Positions 30,262 to 38,255 of a stretch of 55,529 bases of DNA are shown in pieces; position 1 is the first letter of the stretch; every line of letters starts with the position of its first letter. The notes below the pieces were generated by a model. It worked only from the letters and a program-made list of their open reading frames with translations. It ran no database searches and had not been told where the DNA came from. The DNA is from Burkholderiales bacterium (GTDB taxonomy: Bacteria > Pseudomonadota > Gammaproteobacteria > Burkholderiales > Burkholderiaceae_E). The position numbers were made by a program, and so were the translations under genes. Where the stretch lies: positions 1 through 55,529 of the forward strand of contig CANKWX010000019.1 in NCBI GenBank assembly GCA_947487165.1, written 5' to 3'.

Positions 30262-30317
30262 GTGCCTAGTCGTAGCAGGGACAGGATCGAAAGAGGGGTC
30301 AGCGAAACGCAAGTCAT
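30225..30317 (-). CDS. Leucine-rich leader peptide of leuA
   Basis: A 30-codon reading frame (ATG 30317, TGA 30225-30227) encodes a peptide beginning MTCVSLTPLSILSLLRLG. Eight of its 30 residues are Leu and two are Ile. Two of the Leu codons are CTA (reading CTA CGA CTA), a codon that should be rare in a genome this GC-rich; E. coli leuL uses the same rare codon. The peptide precedes leuA on the same strand and overlaps alternative RNA stems. The predicted transcription start falls on or next to its ATG, so it may be translated from a leaderless mRNA. There is no other obvious reason for this small frame. Confidence 0.6.
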   Translation of the reverse strand: MTCVSLTPLSILSLLRLGTGRGRLLPIQGA

Positions 30318-30323
30318 CCCGAG

Positions 30324-30353
30324 AGCCTAGTCGGGAGCCGGTGCGCTTGTCAA
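30324..30353 (-). promoter_or_regulatory. Candidate promoter of the leuA leader
   Basis: The minus strand has a consensus TTGACA (30353-30348), an 18-base spacer and TAGGCT (30329-30324). Transcription would begin near 30317, which is the A of the leader ATG. The -10 is weak but the -35 is perfect. Confidence 0.55.
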
Positions 30354-30383
30354 CCGGCCCGGACCGACGGCCGCGTGCGCAAG

Positions 30384-30416
30384 GGTAGCCGAGGGGTAGT
30401 CGAGGGGTTGCCGAAG
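30384..30416. repeat. Three tandem copies of an 11-bp repeat upstream of the leuA promoter
   Basis: GGTAGCCGAGG (30384-30394), GGTAGTCGAGG (30395-30405) and GGTTGCCGAAG (30406-30416). The array sits between the end of the nucleoside transporter gene and the leuA promoter. Confidence 0.8.
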
Positions 30417-30424
30417 GTCTGCGA

Positions 30425-31675
30425 TCAGCCGGTGCATAGGCCGACAAGCGCGGCTGTAATGCAGGTCGACAGGAGCCCGGCGGCCAGCGATCGGATGGCA
30501 AGGCGGCCGACTTCGGTGCGCCGATCCACCGGCATTAGGGGAGCCATGCCGCCCAGCATGATGCCGACGCTGCCGAAGTTGGCAAAGCCCGCGAGTGCAT
30601 AGGTCATCAGCAGTCGGCTGCGCGCCGACATGGCCTCGGGCGGCAGGGAAGCCAGGTCGGCAAAGGCAAGAAACTCATTGAGAACGGTTTTCTTGCCCAG
30701 CAATTGGCCGGCGGTGCCGGCTTCATCCCAGGGAATCCCGACAAGCCAGGCCAGGGGCGCGAACAGGATTCCCATGATCCGCTCGGCAGATACCGGTGCC
30801 CCGGCCACTGATGGCAGGAGCGCGAGGCCCTGATCGAGCAGCGCGACCAGCGCAACGAAGACGATCAGCATCGCCACGATGTTCAGCAGCAGTTGCAGAC
30901 CTTCGAGCGTGCCGCGGGTCAGCGCAGCGATCGTGCTGGTGTCTTCGCGCTGCATGGCGAGGCTTGATCGGTCGGCCGGCTTATCGGACGGCACCATCAG
31001 GGCAGCGACGGCAATGGCCACTGGAATCGCGACGACCGAGGCGATCAGCAGATGGCCGAGCGCCTGCGGCATGATCGGCTTGAGGATGCTTGCATAGAGC
31101 ACCAGTACCGTCCCGGCGATGGTGGCCATACCGCAGTTCATGACCATGAAGAGTTCGCCCCGACTCATGCTGGCGAGCCAGGGCCTGACCACCAGTGGTC
31201 CTTCGATCATGCCGACGAAGGCATTGGCTGCGGCCGACACGCCGACCGCGCCGCCGATGCCAAGCGTTCGGTTGAGCAGCCAGGCGAAGGCCTGGACCAC
31301 CCGCGTCAGGATGCCCCAGTGAAACAGCACCGCCGATAGCGCCGAAATCAGCAGCACCAGCGGCAGGGCCTGAGTGGCCAGGATGAAGCCCGCGCCCGGG
31401 GTCAACGGGGTGAAGGGCAGAGCGCCGCCACCGATGTAACCGAAGACGAAGGAGGTGCCTGCGGTGCTGGCTGCCATCAGTGCATCGAGGATGCCGTTGC
31501 TGCGCTCGAGCAGCCAGCTCAAGCCGGGCAGCCAGGTGAATGCCGCGATCAGCCCGAGGGCCAGGGCGATGCCGCCGGCGACCGTTCGCCAGGCGATCAG
31601 ATCGCGTCGCTCCGAGGCAAGCCAGGCGAGTCCGAGCAGTGCCAGCACCCCGAATCCACTGTGCATCATTGCCAT
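30425..31675 (-). CDS. Concentrative nucleoside transporter (CNT/NupC family)
   Basis: CNT transporters carry nucleosides into the cell with H+ or Na+. The 416-residue protein has about ten hydrophobic segments. Conserved blocks are FVFGYIGGGALPFTP, the GESANAF/VGMxEGPLxxRPY-like region reading SAAANAFVGMIEGPLVVRPW, MNCGMATIAGTVLVLYASIL, and a C-terminal LTYALAGFANFGSVGIMLGG. The C-terminal 'NFGSVGI' stretch is typical of NupC-type carriers. Ion coupling cannot be decided. It stands alone on the minus strand, between fadD (divergent) and leuA. Confidence 0.9.
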   Translation of the reverse strand: MAMMHSGFGVLALLGLAWLASERRDLIAWRTVAGGIALALGLIAAFTWLPGLSWLLERSNGILDALMAASTAGTSFVFGYIGGGALPFTPLTPGAGFILATQALPLVLLISALSAVLFHWGILTRVVQAFAWLLNRTLGIGGAVGVSAAANAFVGMIEGPLVVRPWLASMSRGELFMVMNCGMATIAGTVLVLYASILKPIMPQALGHLLIASVVAIPVAIAVAALMVPSDKPADRSSLAMQREDTSTIAALTRGTLEGLQLLLNIVAMLIVFVALVALLDQGLALLPSVAGAPVSAERIMGILFAPLAWLVGIPWDEAGTAGQLLGKKTVLNEFLAFADLASLPPEAMSARSRLLMTYALAGFANFGSVGIMLGGMAPLMPVDRRTEVGRLAIRSLAAGLLSTCITAALVGLCTG

Positions 31676-31733
31676 TGCTGTTTGCCCCTGCGGTCTTTCG
31701 CTTGTCGAGCCGGCATTGAATCACGGGTTTACC

Positions 31734-31751
31734 GGTGCATCGCGGTGCACC
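31734..31751. repeat. Inverted repeat between the nucleoside transporter and fadD
   Basis: GGTGCA (31734-31739), 6 bases, TGCACC (31746-31751) is a perfect dyad in the 178-base divergent gap, within the longer imperfect context ACCGGTGCATCGCGGTGCAC. A TATCAT hexamer lies at 31771-31776. It has the size of an operator for a dimeric repressor; the regulator is unknown. Confidence 0.45.
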
Positions 31752-31853
31752 ATACCGGGCAAGGCGGCGCTATCATCGCGACTCGTTCGCTGATGGTGAT
31801 GCCGCGGCGAGTCATTCACTACTGAGCGCCCCGAGCGCTCGCGAGGAGGTCAC

Positions 31854-33554
31854 ATGGATCGCTTTTGGCTCAGCTCCTATCCTGAAGGAGTCCCTGCCGA
31901 TATTGACCCTTCGCTTTATTCGTCGCTCAATGCCCTGATCGACGAGAGCCTGAAAAAATACAGCGCCCGCACCGCCTACATTTGCATGGACAAGCCCATG
32001 ACCTATGGCGAACTCGACCAGCGCTCGCAGGCCTTTGCCGCCTGGTTGCAGTCGAAGGGTCTGGGCAAGGGCAAGCGGGTGGCGATCATGCTGCCCAACA
32101 TCCTGCAATTTCCGGTGGCCGCGGCCGGCGTACTGCGGGCCGGTTGCACCGCGGTCTGCGTCAACCCGCTCTACACACCGCGCGAACTCGAGCATCAGCT
32201 GAAAGATTCGGGTGCCGAGGCGATCATCATTCTCGAGAATTTCGCGCATACCCTGCAGCAGGTGATCGGCCACACCGCCATCAAGCATGTGGTGCTCACC
32301 TCGGTCGGCGAGATGCTTGGTGCAGTGCGCGGCAGGATCATCGATTTTGCGATCCGCAACGTGCGCAAGATGGTGCCGCCCTTCGATCTGCCGGGTGCAA
32401 GCCGCTTGGCCGATACGGTGTCTGCCGGTGCTTCGATGCGCTATCAGGCCCCGTCCGTGAGCGGCGAGGATCTGGCCTTTCTGCAATACACCGGTGGCAC
32501 GACCGGGCTGTCGAAGGGCGCGATGCTCTCGCACCGCAATGTGATTGCGGCGATTTTGCAGTGCGAAGCCTGGTTCCTGCCGATCGAGCGCCAGTTCAAG
32601 AAAACCTACGGCGAAAACGCGGCCTTCACCAGCCTGTGCGCCCTGCCGCTTTATCACATCTACATGCTTGCGCTCGGTTTCGGCTTTGGTATGAAGTCAG
32701 GCGGCTGCAACCTGCTGGTGCCCAATCCGCGCGATATCCCGGACCTGATCAAGGTACTCGCCAAGCATCCGGTCAACAATTTTCCGGGGCTCAATACCCT
32801 TTTCAATGCGCTCGCCAACAATCCCGAGTTCGCGAAGCTCGATTTCTCACGCCTGATGTTTGCAGCCGGCGGTGGCATGGCGACTCAGCAGGCCGTGGCC
32901 GACAAATGGCTGGCAGTGACTGGCGTGCCGCTTGGCGAGGGTTTCGGTCTGTCGGAGACCTGTGCAATCGGGACCATCAACCCGGTCGACAGCACCGCCT
33001 TCAATGGCACGGTCGGCTTGCCGATCAGCTCGGTCGAAATCGCGATTCGCGATGACGCGGGCAAGGATGTGCCGTCGGGCGAGCGCGGCGAGATCTGTAT
33101 CCGCGGGCCGCAGGTCATGAAGGGCTACTGGCAGCAACCCGAGGAGACTGCGCGAGCGATGACCGCCGATGGATTCTTCAAGACCGGCGATATCGGTGTG
33201 ATCGATTTCAAGGGATTCGTGAAGATCGTCGATCGCAAGAAGGACATGATCATCGTCTCGGGCTTCAATGTGTTTCCGAACGAGATCGAGGAAGTGATCG
33301 TCGCAATGCCCGGTGTACTCGAGTGCGCGGCGGTGGGGGTTGCCGACGAGCACTCCGGCGAGGCGATCAAGGTCTTCGTGGTGCGCAAGGATCCGGCGAT
33401 CACCGAGCAGGCAGTGCGCGATTGGTGCGCAGACCGTTTGACCGGCTACAAGAAGCCGCGGCATATCGTGTTCTGCGCCGAACTGCCCAAGAGCAATGTC
33501 GGCAAGATTCTGCGTCGCGAGTTGCGCGATTCGCCGCCCAAGGCACTTGCCTGA
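31854..33554 (+). CDS. fadD: Long-chain fatty-acid--CoA ligase
   Basis: FadD activates fatty acids to acyl-CoA through an acyl-adenylate for beta-oxidation and phospholipid use. The 566-residue product is full length. The AMP-binding P-loop reads LQYTGGTTGLSKGAMLSHRN, then EGFGLSETCAIGTINP, FKTGDIGVIDFKGFVKIVDR (hinge) and the C-terminal catalytic Lys in PKSNVGKILRRELRD. The ATG has an excellent Shine-Dalgarno (GAGGAGGT, 3 bases of spacer). It is a monocistronic plus-strand gene. Chain-length preference cannot be read from sequence. Confidence 0.95.
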   Translation: MDRFWLSSYPEGVPADIDPSLYSSLNALIDESLKKYSARTAYICMDKPMTYGELDQRSQAFAAWLQSKGLGKGKRVAIMLPNILQFPVAAAGVLRAGCTAVCVNPLYTPRELEHQLKDSGAEAIIILENFAHTLQQVIGHTAIKHVVLTSVGEMLGAVRGRIIDFAIRNVRKMVPPFDLPGASRLADTVSAGASMRYQAPSVSGEDLAFLQYTGGTTGLSKGAMLSHRNVIAAILQCEAWFLPIERQFKKTYGENAAFTSLCALPLYHIYMLALGFGFGMKSGGCNLLVPNPRDIPDLIKVLAKHPVNNFPGLNTLFNALANNPEFAKLDFSRLMFAAGGGMATQQAVADKWLAVTGVPLGEGFGLSETCAIGTINPVDSTAFNGTVGLPISSVEIAIRDDAGKDVPSGERGEICIRGPQVMKGYWQQPEETARAMTADGFFKTGDIGVIDFKGFVKIVDRKKDMIIVSGFNVFPNEIEEVIVAMPGVLECAAVGVADEHSGEAIKVFVVRKDPAITEQAVRDWCADRLTGYKKPRHIVFCAELPKSNVGKILRRELRDSPPKALA

Positions 33555-33594
33555 GTTGATTCAATCAGGCGATTCACTCGGTTGATTCAATCAG
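33555..33594. repeat. Two copies of GTTGATTCAATCAG just after fadD
   Basis: GTTGATTCAATCAG occurs at 33555-33568, directly after the fadD stop codon, and again at 33581-33594. The copies are separated by 12 bases (period 26). The right copy leads into an inverted repeat, TCAGGCGA (33565-33572) with TCGCCTGA (33595-33602). Confidence 0.8.
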
Positions 33595-33607
33595 TCGCCT
33601 GAATGAG

Positions 33608-33632
33608 GCGAGCCCCGGATGGTGGGGCTCGC
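33608..33632. terminator. Perfect 9-bp hairpin between convergent fadD and SDR genes
   Basis: GCGAGCCCC (33608-33616), a 7-base loop, and GGGGCTCGC (33624-33632) form a perfect stem between two convergent genes. No T-run follows on either strand, so termination by this hairpin alone is uncertain. Nearby are two tandem copies of CAGAACGCCGG (33656-33677) and a smaller hairpin near 33692-33704 (GCCGC TGA GCGGC). Confidence 0.45.
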
Positions 33633-33710
33633 ACAGGCAGGCACCGGCTTGATGGCAGAACGCCGGCAGAACGCCGGCGGGATGGCCGAGCGCCGCTGAG
33701 CGGCTCAAGA

Positions 33711-34475
33711 TCAGCCGGTGATTGTGGCGCCGCCGTCCGACACGATCGACTGGCCGGTGATGAAGGCGCCCGCTCGGCTGGCGAGCATCACCGCGATGCC
33801 ACCGATATCGTCGGGCTCACCGAGCCGGCGCAGCGGAAAGCGCGCTTCGGCAGCGGCCTTGCGCTTCGGGTCTTCATAGAGTGCCTTGGCGAAGTCGGTC
33901 TTGATCAGGCCGGGAGCGATGCAGTTGACGCGGATGTTGTCGGGGCCCCACTCGCAGGCGAGGTTGCGGGCAAGCTGCATGTCGGCAGCTTTCGAGATGC
34001 AGTAGGCACCGATCTCGGTCGACCCTTTCAGGCCGCCGATCGACGAGACGATGATGATCGCGCCATCCTTCTTGGCCACCATGTCGGGTCGGACCATGGT
34101 GCACAGCCAGTGGTTCGACAGCACGTTGTTGCGCATGATCTTTTCGAAGACTTCGTCGCCCATGCCGGCAGCCGGGCCGAAGTAAGGATTGGACGCGGCA
34201 TTGCACACCAGGATGTCGATCGGGCCGAAAGCCTTGCGGGTGCCGTCGACCAGGGCTTGCAGACCCTGCTTGTCGGAGATGTTCGCCGGAATCGAGATCG
34301 CTTCGCCGCCGGCATCACGGATCTCTTTCACGACGACTTCGCAGGCGTCGGCCTTGCGGCTCGAGACCACGACGCGCGCGCCGTGGGCGGCAAAATTGAG
34401 GGCAATCGAGCGGCCGATACCGCGGCTCGAACCGGTGACGATGGCGACCTTGCCGGTCAGATCGAAAAGACTCAT
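33711..34475 (-). CDS. Short-chain dehydrogenase/reductase (SDR) family oxidoreductase
   Basis: This is a classical SDR of 254 residues with every family motif: cofactor-binding GSSRGIG (in AIVTGSSRGIGRSIALNF), NAAS for the NAG motif, catalytic Ser in IIIVSSIGG and Tyr-x3-Lys in YCISKAADMQLARN, followed by NIRVNCIAPGLIKTDF. It resembles FabG-like 3-oxoacyl reductases and polyol dehydrogenases. Arg-Lys after beta-2 (SSRKADAC) suggests NADP preference. The substrate cannot be named. It sits alone, 42 bases downstream of the gamma-glutamyltransferase gene on the same strand. Confidence 0.92.
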   Translation of the reverse strand: MSLFDLTGKVAIVTGSSRGIGRSIALNFAAHGARVVVSSRKADACEVVVKEIRDAGGEAISIPANISDKQGLQALVDGTRKAFGPIDILVCNAASNPYFGPAAGMGDEVFEKIMRNNVLSNHWLCTMVRPDMVAKKDGAIIIVSSIGGLKGSTEIGAYCISKAADMQLARNLACEWGPDNIRVNCIAPGLIKTDFAKALYEDPKRKAAAEARFPLRRLGEPDDIGGIAVMLASRAGAFITGQSIVSDGGATITG

Positions 34476-34517
34476 GGTTGTCTCCTGCTGTGGGTTGATT
34501 GGGTGGGGAGCTTTTTG

Positions 34518-36557
34518 TCAGCGACCGATGACCAAGCCTTCGCGGCGCGGATCGGTTCCGCCGGCAAGCGTACACCGACCTGCCCGATTACACCGCCGCT
34601 CGATCGCCTGCAGGCCGCTGGTCATGTCGATTTCACGGATTTCATGACCCCGGGCGCGCAGCGAGTCGGCAAGGCTGGCGCTCACCCTGCCGGCTTCAAG
34701 TTCGGTCGGGCCGTTGCGGTTGCCAAGGTTGGGCATGCTGATCGCGGCCTGAACATCCAGCCCGTCGCCGATTGTGGCCAGCAGCGTGCGGGCGACATAG
34801 CCGATGATCTGCGAGCCACCTGGCGAGCCGAGTGTCATCAGCAGCGGGCCGGGCGCGATCACCGAATCGGCCGGCGGCTTGGCAGCGATGGTCGCTGAGC
34901 GGACCGATGAGTGGGTCGCTGAGCGGATCGATGAGCTGCCGGTTTTCTGGTGATGTCGCGCCGCTGCGGCTGGTGCCGTGATGGCGGCGGAGGCAGAGGT
35001 GGGGGCGGAGGCAGAGGCAGAAGCGGAGGCGCCTTGTGCGAAGACCAGCGTGGGCGCCATCGAACTGCGGGGCCGTTTGCCCGGCTCGACCCGATTGGCC
35101 ACCGGCATGCCATTGGCCTGGGCGGCGAAGGAAAAATCGGTCAGCTGATTGTTGAGCAGAAAGCCGCGCACCATCAGTCGGGCGCCGAACTGGTCTTCGA
35201 TGGTGGTGGTCATCGCGATCGCGTTGCCCCAGGCGTCGATGATCGACAGGTGCGAGGTGCCAGGCTGCTCGAGCGTTGCTTCGCTCACGCGCAAGTGCGG
35301 TGCACCCGGCGGGTCGCCCGGCAGTGCCCGGCCCATGTCGCGAGGCCCGATGAGACTTGCGCGGCGCTTGAGATAGTCGGGATCGACCATGCCGGTCGGC
35401 TGTTTGACGAAGTCGGGGTCGGCGACGTACTGATTGCGATCGGCAAAGGCCAGGCGCCCCGCCTGCGTAAAGACATGGACCCCCTCGGCGAGAGGACTCG
35501 CATCGGCCGATGCGAAACGCGGCGCCCCCGCTGCGTCATACAGGCCCAGAATCTGTGCGAGGGCAATCGCGCCCGAGGAAGGCGCCGGCATGCCGCAGAT
35601 CGTGCGGCCGCGAAAGCTCGTGCACAGCGGGGTGCGAACCTTCGGCTGATAAAAGGCCAGGTCGCGCTCATCGAGCAGCCCCGGGTTGATCGGATGCGAG
35701 CGCACTGCCTCGACAATGTCGCGTGCAATCGGACCGGTGTGCAGCGCGAGGCTGCCGCGTTGCGCGATCTGCGCGAGCGTGTCGGCCAGTTGGGGATTTT
35801 TCAGGCGATGGCCGACTGGCCAGGGCGCACCATTCGCGTCATAGAAATAGCGGGCGGCCGCCGGGTCACGTTTGAGATGGGGCTCGATGCTCAGCAGCCG
35901 GTTCAATCGCGCACTGACCTCAAAGCCCTGTTCAGACAGCCTGATCGCCGGCTCGAAGAGCATCGCCCACGGCAGGCGGCCATGCTGCGCATGAGCCGCT
36001 TCCAGCATTCGCAACACGCCTGGCGTGCCGACCGACCGGCCACCCACCACCGCATCGAAGAAGGCGAGCGGCTTGCCGTCGGGGCCTTCGAAGAGTTTTT
36101 CGGTGGCTGCAGCAGGGGCGGTCTCGCGGCCGTCCCAGGCCTGCATGGCGTGGGTCCGGGCGTCGTAGTGCAACAGAAAGCCGCCGCCACCGATGCCCGA
36201 GGATTGCGGCTCGGTGAGCGTCAGCACCATCTGGCCTGCGATGGCGGCGTCGAGTGCCGAGCCGCCCCGCTCGAGCATCATGAAGGCTGCCCGCGTGGCA
36301 TGCGGGTTGGCCGTGGCCGCCATCATGCGGCTGCCCCGCACCAGCGCTCGCGCAGTCTGTCCGCTGGCGGCCTCGGGTTGTGCGGCAAGCGTCTGGGCAA
36401 GCGCAGTGCCAAAGGTCAGGCTGAGGATCAGGCCCGCAAGCGCGCAGGCGAGCATGCAGTGATGGGCACACCGAGGTACCCACTGATGCGCCCACTGACG
36501 CGCAGATTGCACGCTGAGTACAGGTGGCTGGCTGCGAATCGAAATCAGCCCGGTCAT
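34518..36557 (-). CDS. ggt: Gamma-glutamyltransferase, with a low-complexity insertion
   Basis: GGT hydrolyses glutathione and transfers gamma-glutamyl groups in the periplasm after autocleavage. The 679-residue product is read from ATG 36557 with GGAGG 9 bases upstream; a longer frame to 36635 lacks a Shine-Dalgarno. A hydrophobic segment (CMLACALAGLILSLTFGTAL) ending in ALA/Q suggests export, although it is preceded by about 30 residues, unusually many. The catalytic Thr434 lies in QPGTSHLSIID, and the substrate-site segments FGARLMVRGFLLNNQLTDFS and MTLGSPGGSQIIG are normal. Residues 508-569, between SSMAPTLVF and LLMTLGSPGG, are an Ala/Ser-rich insertion absent from ordinary GGTs; it contains 24-nt tandem repeats. 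Confidence 0.92.
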   Translation of the reverse strand: MTGLISIRSQPPVLSVQSARQWAHQWVPRCAHHCMLACALAGLILSLTFGTALAQTLAAQPEAASGQTARALVRGSRMMAATANPHATRAAFMMLERGGSALDAAIAGQMVLTLTEPQSSGIGGGGFLLHYDARTHAMQAWDGRETAPAAATEKLFEGPDGKPLAFFDAVVGGRSVGTPGVLRMLEAAHAQHGRLPWAMLFEPAIRLSEQGFEVSARLNRLLSIEPHLKRDPAAARYFYDANGAPWPVGHRLKNPQLADTLAQIAQRGSLALHTGPIARDIVEAVRSHPINPGLLDERDLAFYQPKVRTPLCTSFRGRTICGMPAPSSGAIALAQILGLYDAAGAPRFASADASPLAEGVHVFTQAGRLAFADRNQYVADPDFVKQPTGMVDPDYLKRRASLIGPRDMGRALPGDPPGAPHLRVSEATLEQPGTSHLSIIDAWGNAIAMTTTIEDQFGARLMVRGFLLNNQLTDFSFAAQANGMPVANRVEPGKRPRSSMAPTLVFAQGASASASASAPTSASAAITAPAAAARHHQKTGSSSIRSATHSSVRSATIAAKPPADSVIAPGPLLMTLGSPGGSQIIGYVARTLLATIGDGLDVQAAISMPNLGNRNGPTELEAGRVSASLADSLRARGHEIREIDMTSGLQAIERRCNRAGRCTLAGGTDPRREGLVIGR
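34891..34938. repeat. Two tandem 24-nt repeats inside ggt
   Basis: GTCGCTGAGCGGACCGATGA with GTGG (34891-34914) is repeated with few changes at 34915-34938. Each copy is eight codons of ggt, so the reading frame is preserved. The adjoining DNA (about 34988-35033) is a second simple-sequence tract of GGAGGCAGAG-like units coding for alternating Ala and Ser. Together they make the insertion in the GGT protein. Confidence 0.85.
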
Positions 36558-36687
36558 GAGATAGCCTCCAGAGCCTGGTGGTCGCGTCGCGAGAGTGGAT
36601 TCCGAGGACCGCCGACACTTGCCATCGGCTGCCATGGTGACGACCGGCGGGCGCGGCTGCGAACTGTTCGCCCTTCAGACAGCCCGC

Positions 36688-36693
36688 TACTAT
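36688..36693 (+). promoter_or_regulatory. Candidate -10 element for the amidase gene
   Basis: TACTAT at 36688-36693 lies only 6 bases before the ATG at 36700. If used, transcription would begin on the start codon, giving a leaderless mRNA. No Shine-Dalgarno is visible. The -35 (around TGTTCG at 36665) is poor. Confidence 0.35.
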
Positions 36694-36699
36694 ACGGCG

Positions 36700-38088
36700 A
36701 TGAACTCACCACATTCTTCCCCCTCCATGGCCAGCGCGGCTGCGCCCGTCTCTCAATTTGTCGCAGGCGATCCTGCGACGCCATCAGCCGATATCCGCGC
36801 TGCGGTCTTCGCGCAGGCGCAAGGCACGCTCAGCAGTCGGGATCTTCTGGAACAGGCGCGTGCAGCCCACGAACGCCATCGCGATCTGAATGCGATTGCC
36901 TGGGTTGATTTTGATGCGGCTGCGCGCCAGGCCGATGCGCTTGATGCGCAACGGCGCGCAGGAGTGCCCTTGCGCCCCCTGCACGGTGTGCCGGTCACCA
37001 TCAAGGATCTTTTCAATGTGAGCGGCATGCCGACCGCAGCCGGCACACGTGCCCGTCTGCCCGAGTTCGGCGGTGAGGCGGTCGCGGTGAGCCGTTTGCG
37101 TGCAGCCGGTGCGCTGGTCTTCGCCAAGACCAATATGCATGAGATCGCGCTGGGCGCCACTGGCGAGAACCTCTGGACCGGCGATGTCCTCAATCCGCAT
37201 GATCCGGCGCGTCAGGCGGGTGGTTCGTCGAGCGGCGCGGGCGTTGCGGTCGCAGTTGGCATCGGCATGGCCGGCGTCGGCAGCGACACCGGCGGATCGG
37301 TCCGGATTCCGGCGGCTTTCTCGGGCGTGGTCGGATTCAAGCCCACCTTCGGCGCGATTCCGCTTGCCGGCGCCCTGCACTTGTCCTGGACCTGCGATCA
37401 CGCCGGTCCGCTGACACGATCGGTCGGTGATGCTGCCGCGATGTTCGAGGCGATGTCAGGCCGACGCACCGCGCATGCACGGGTGGCCCGCCGGCCACGG
37501 CTGGCGGTACCTGTGCGCTGGCTGGCGGGGCGTCTGCATCCGGCGATGAGGGCCTGGTTCGAGTCCAGGCTGGCCGAGTGGCGCACGCAGGCCGATATCA
37601 CCGAGGTGGTGACGCCGGTCATGATGGATGCGAGCGCCCAGTACACCGTGGTTGCCCGTGCCGAGGCAGCCCATGTTCATCGTGCGGTCCTGGCGTCGGG
37701 CGGCGAGGGTTTTTCGCCCGGGGTGCTTGCGCCCATGCGGCTTGGCGAGCAGATCGCATTGGGCACCTATCTCGAGGCACTGCAGTTTCGCGAGGCGCTT
37801 CGAGCCGAGCTCGATGCCCTCTTGCGCGATCATGACGCGCTGGTGCTGCCCTCATCGGCCGTGCCGCCGCCCCTGCGGGGTCAGACCGAGGTCGCAGTCG
37901 AGTCAGGGATCGTGACCGTTCGTGAGGCGGTGCTGGGGCAGACGCTGCCCTTCAGTTTTGCGGGTTTTCCTGCGATCAGTCTGCCGGGGGGCAGCGTTGA
38001 GTCGCTGCCGGCCAGCCTTCAACTGGTAGGAGCCCGAGATCGCGATGCGGCCCTGCTGGGGCTGGCTCGCTGGTTCGAGAGCCAGTAG
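36700..38088 (+). CDS. Amidase-signature-family amidase
   Basis: The 462-residue product belongs to the amidase signature family with a Ser-cisSer-Lys triad. Lys is in HGVPVTIKDLFNVSGMPTAA, the glycine/serine loop is QAGGSSSGAGVAVAVGIGMA and the nucleophile Ser is in GSDTGGSVRIPAAFSGVVGF. It might act on small amides or be a GatA-like paralogue, but no gatB or gatC is nearby and the C-terminal half is short. The start at 36700 is preferred because the frame upstream overlaps the divergent ggt region. It is a single plus-strand gene followed by tandem repeats. Confidence 0.88.
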   Translation: MNSPHSSPSMASAAAPVSQFVAGDPATPSADIRAAVFAQAQGTLSSRDLLEQARAAHERHRDLNAIAWVDFDAAARQADALDAQRRAGVPLRPLHGVPVTIKDLFNVSGMPTAAGTRARLPEFGGEAVAVSRLRAAGALVFAKTNMHEIALGATGENLWTGDVLNPHDPARQAGGSSSGAGVAVAVGIGMAGVGSDTGGSVRIPAAFSGVVGFKPTFGAIPLAGALHLSWTCDHAGPLTRSVGDAAAMFEAMSGRRTAHARVARRPRLAVPVRWLAGRLHPAMRAWFESRLAEWRTQADITEVVTPVMMDASAQYTVVARAEAAHVHRAVLASGGEGFSPGVLAPMRLGEQIALGTYLEALQFREALRAELDALLRDHDALVLPSSAVPPPLRGQTEVAVESGIVTVREAVLGQTLPFSFAGFPAISLPGGSVESLPASLQLVGARDRDAALLGLARWFESQ

Positions 38089-38096
38089 TCTGGTGC

Positions 38097-38164
38097 AGAC
38101 GCTTGGTGCCAGACGTTTGGTGCCAGACGTTTGGTGCCGCAGTTTGGTACAGCAGTTTGGTGCA
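38097..38164. repeat. Tandem repeats between the amidase and hppA
   Basis: Three 14-bp copies, AGACGCTTGGTGCC (38097-38110), AGACGTTTGGTGCC (38111-38124) and AGACGTTTGGTGCC (38125-38138), are followed by two 13-bp copies of a related unit, GCAGTTTGGTACA and GCAGTTTGGTGCA (38139-38164). The array starts 9 bases after the amidase stop, in the gap between two convergent genes. No terminator-like hairpin is apparent in this gap. Confidence 0.88.
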
Positions 38165-38255
38165 GACGTTCTCAGCCTTGGGTCGCTGCTGTCGTTCGCT
38201 GAGTGATCAGTACCGCGCCACGGTGATGGCGCTGCACTGATCGAACTCTGTCGAC

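Noticed and set aside
33608-33632. A strong intrinsic terminator for fadD
   Set aside because: The stem is perfect but no T-run follows, so it is listed at low confidence and not claimed as a proven terminator.
34950-36908. A 652-codon open frame antisense to ggt
   Set aside because: It is the complementary frame of a clear gene in GC-rich DNA. Its translation is rich in Arg, Gly and His and shows no family motif.
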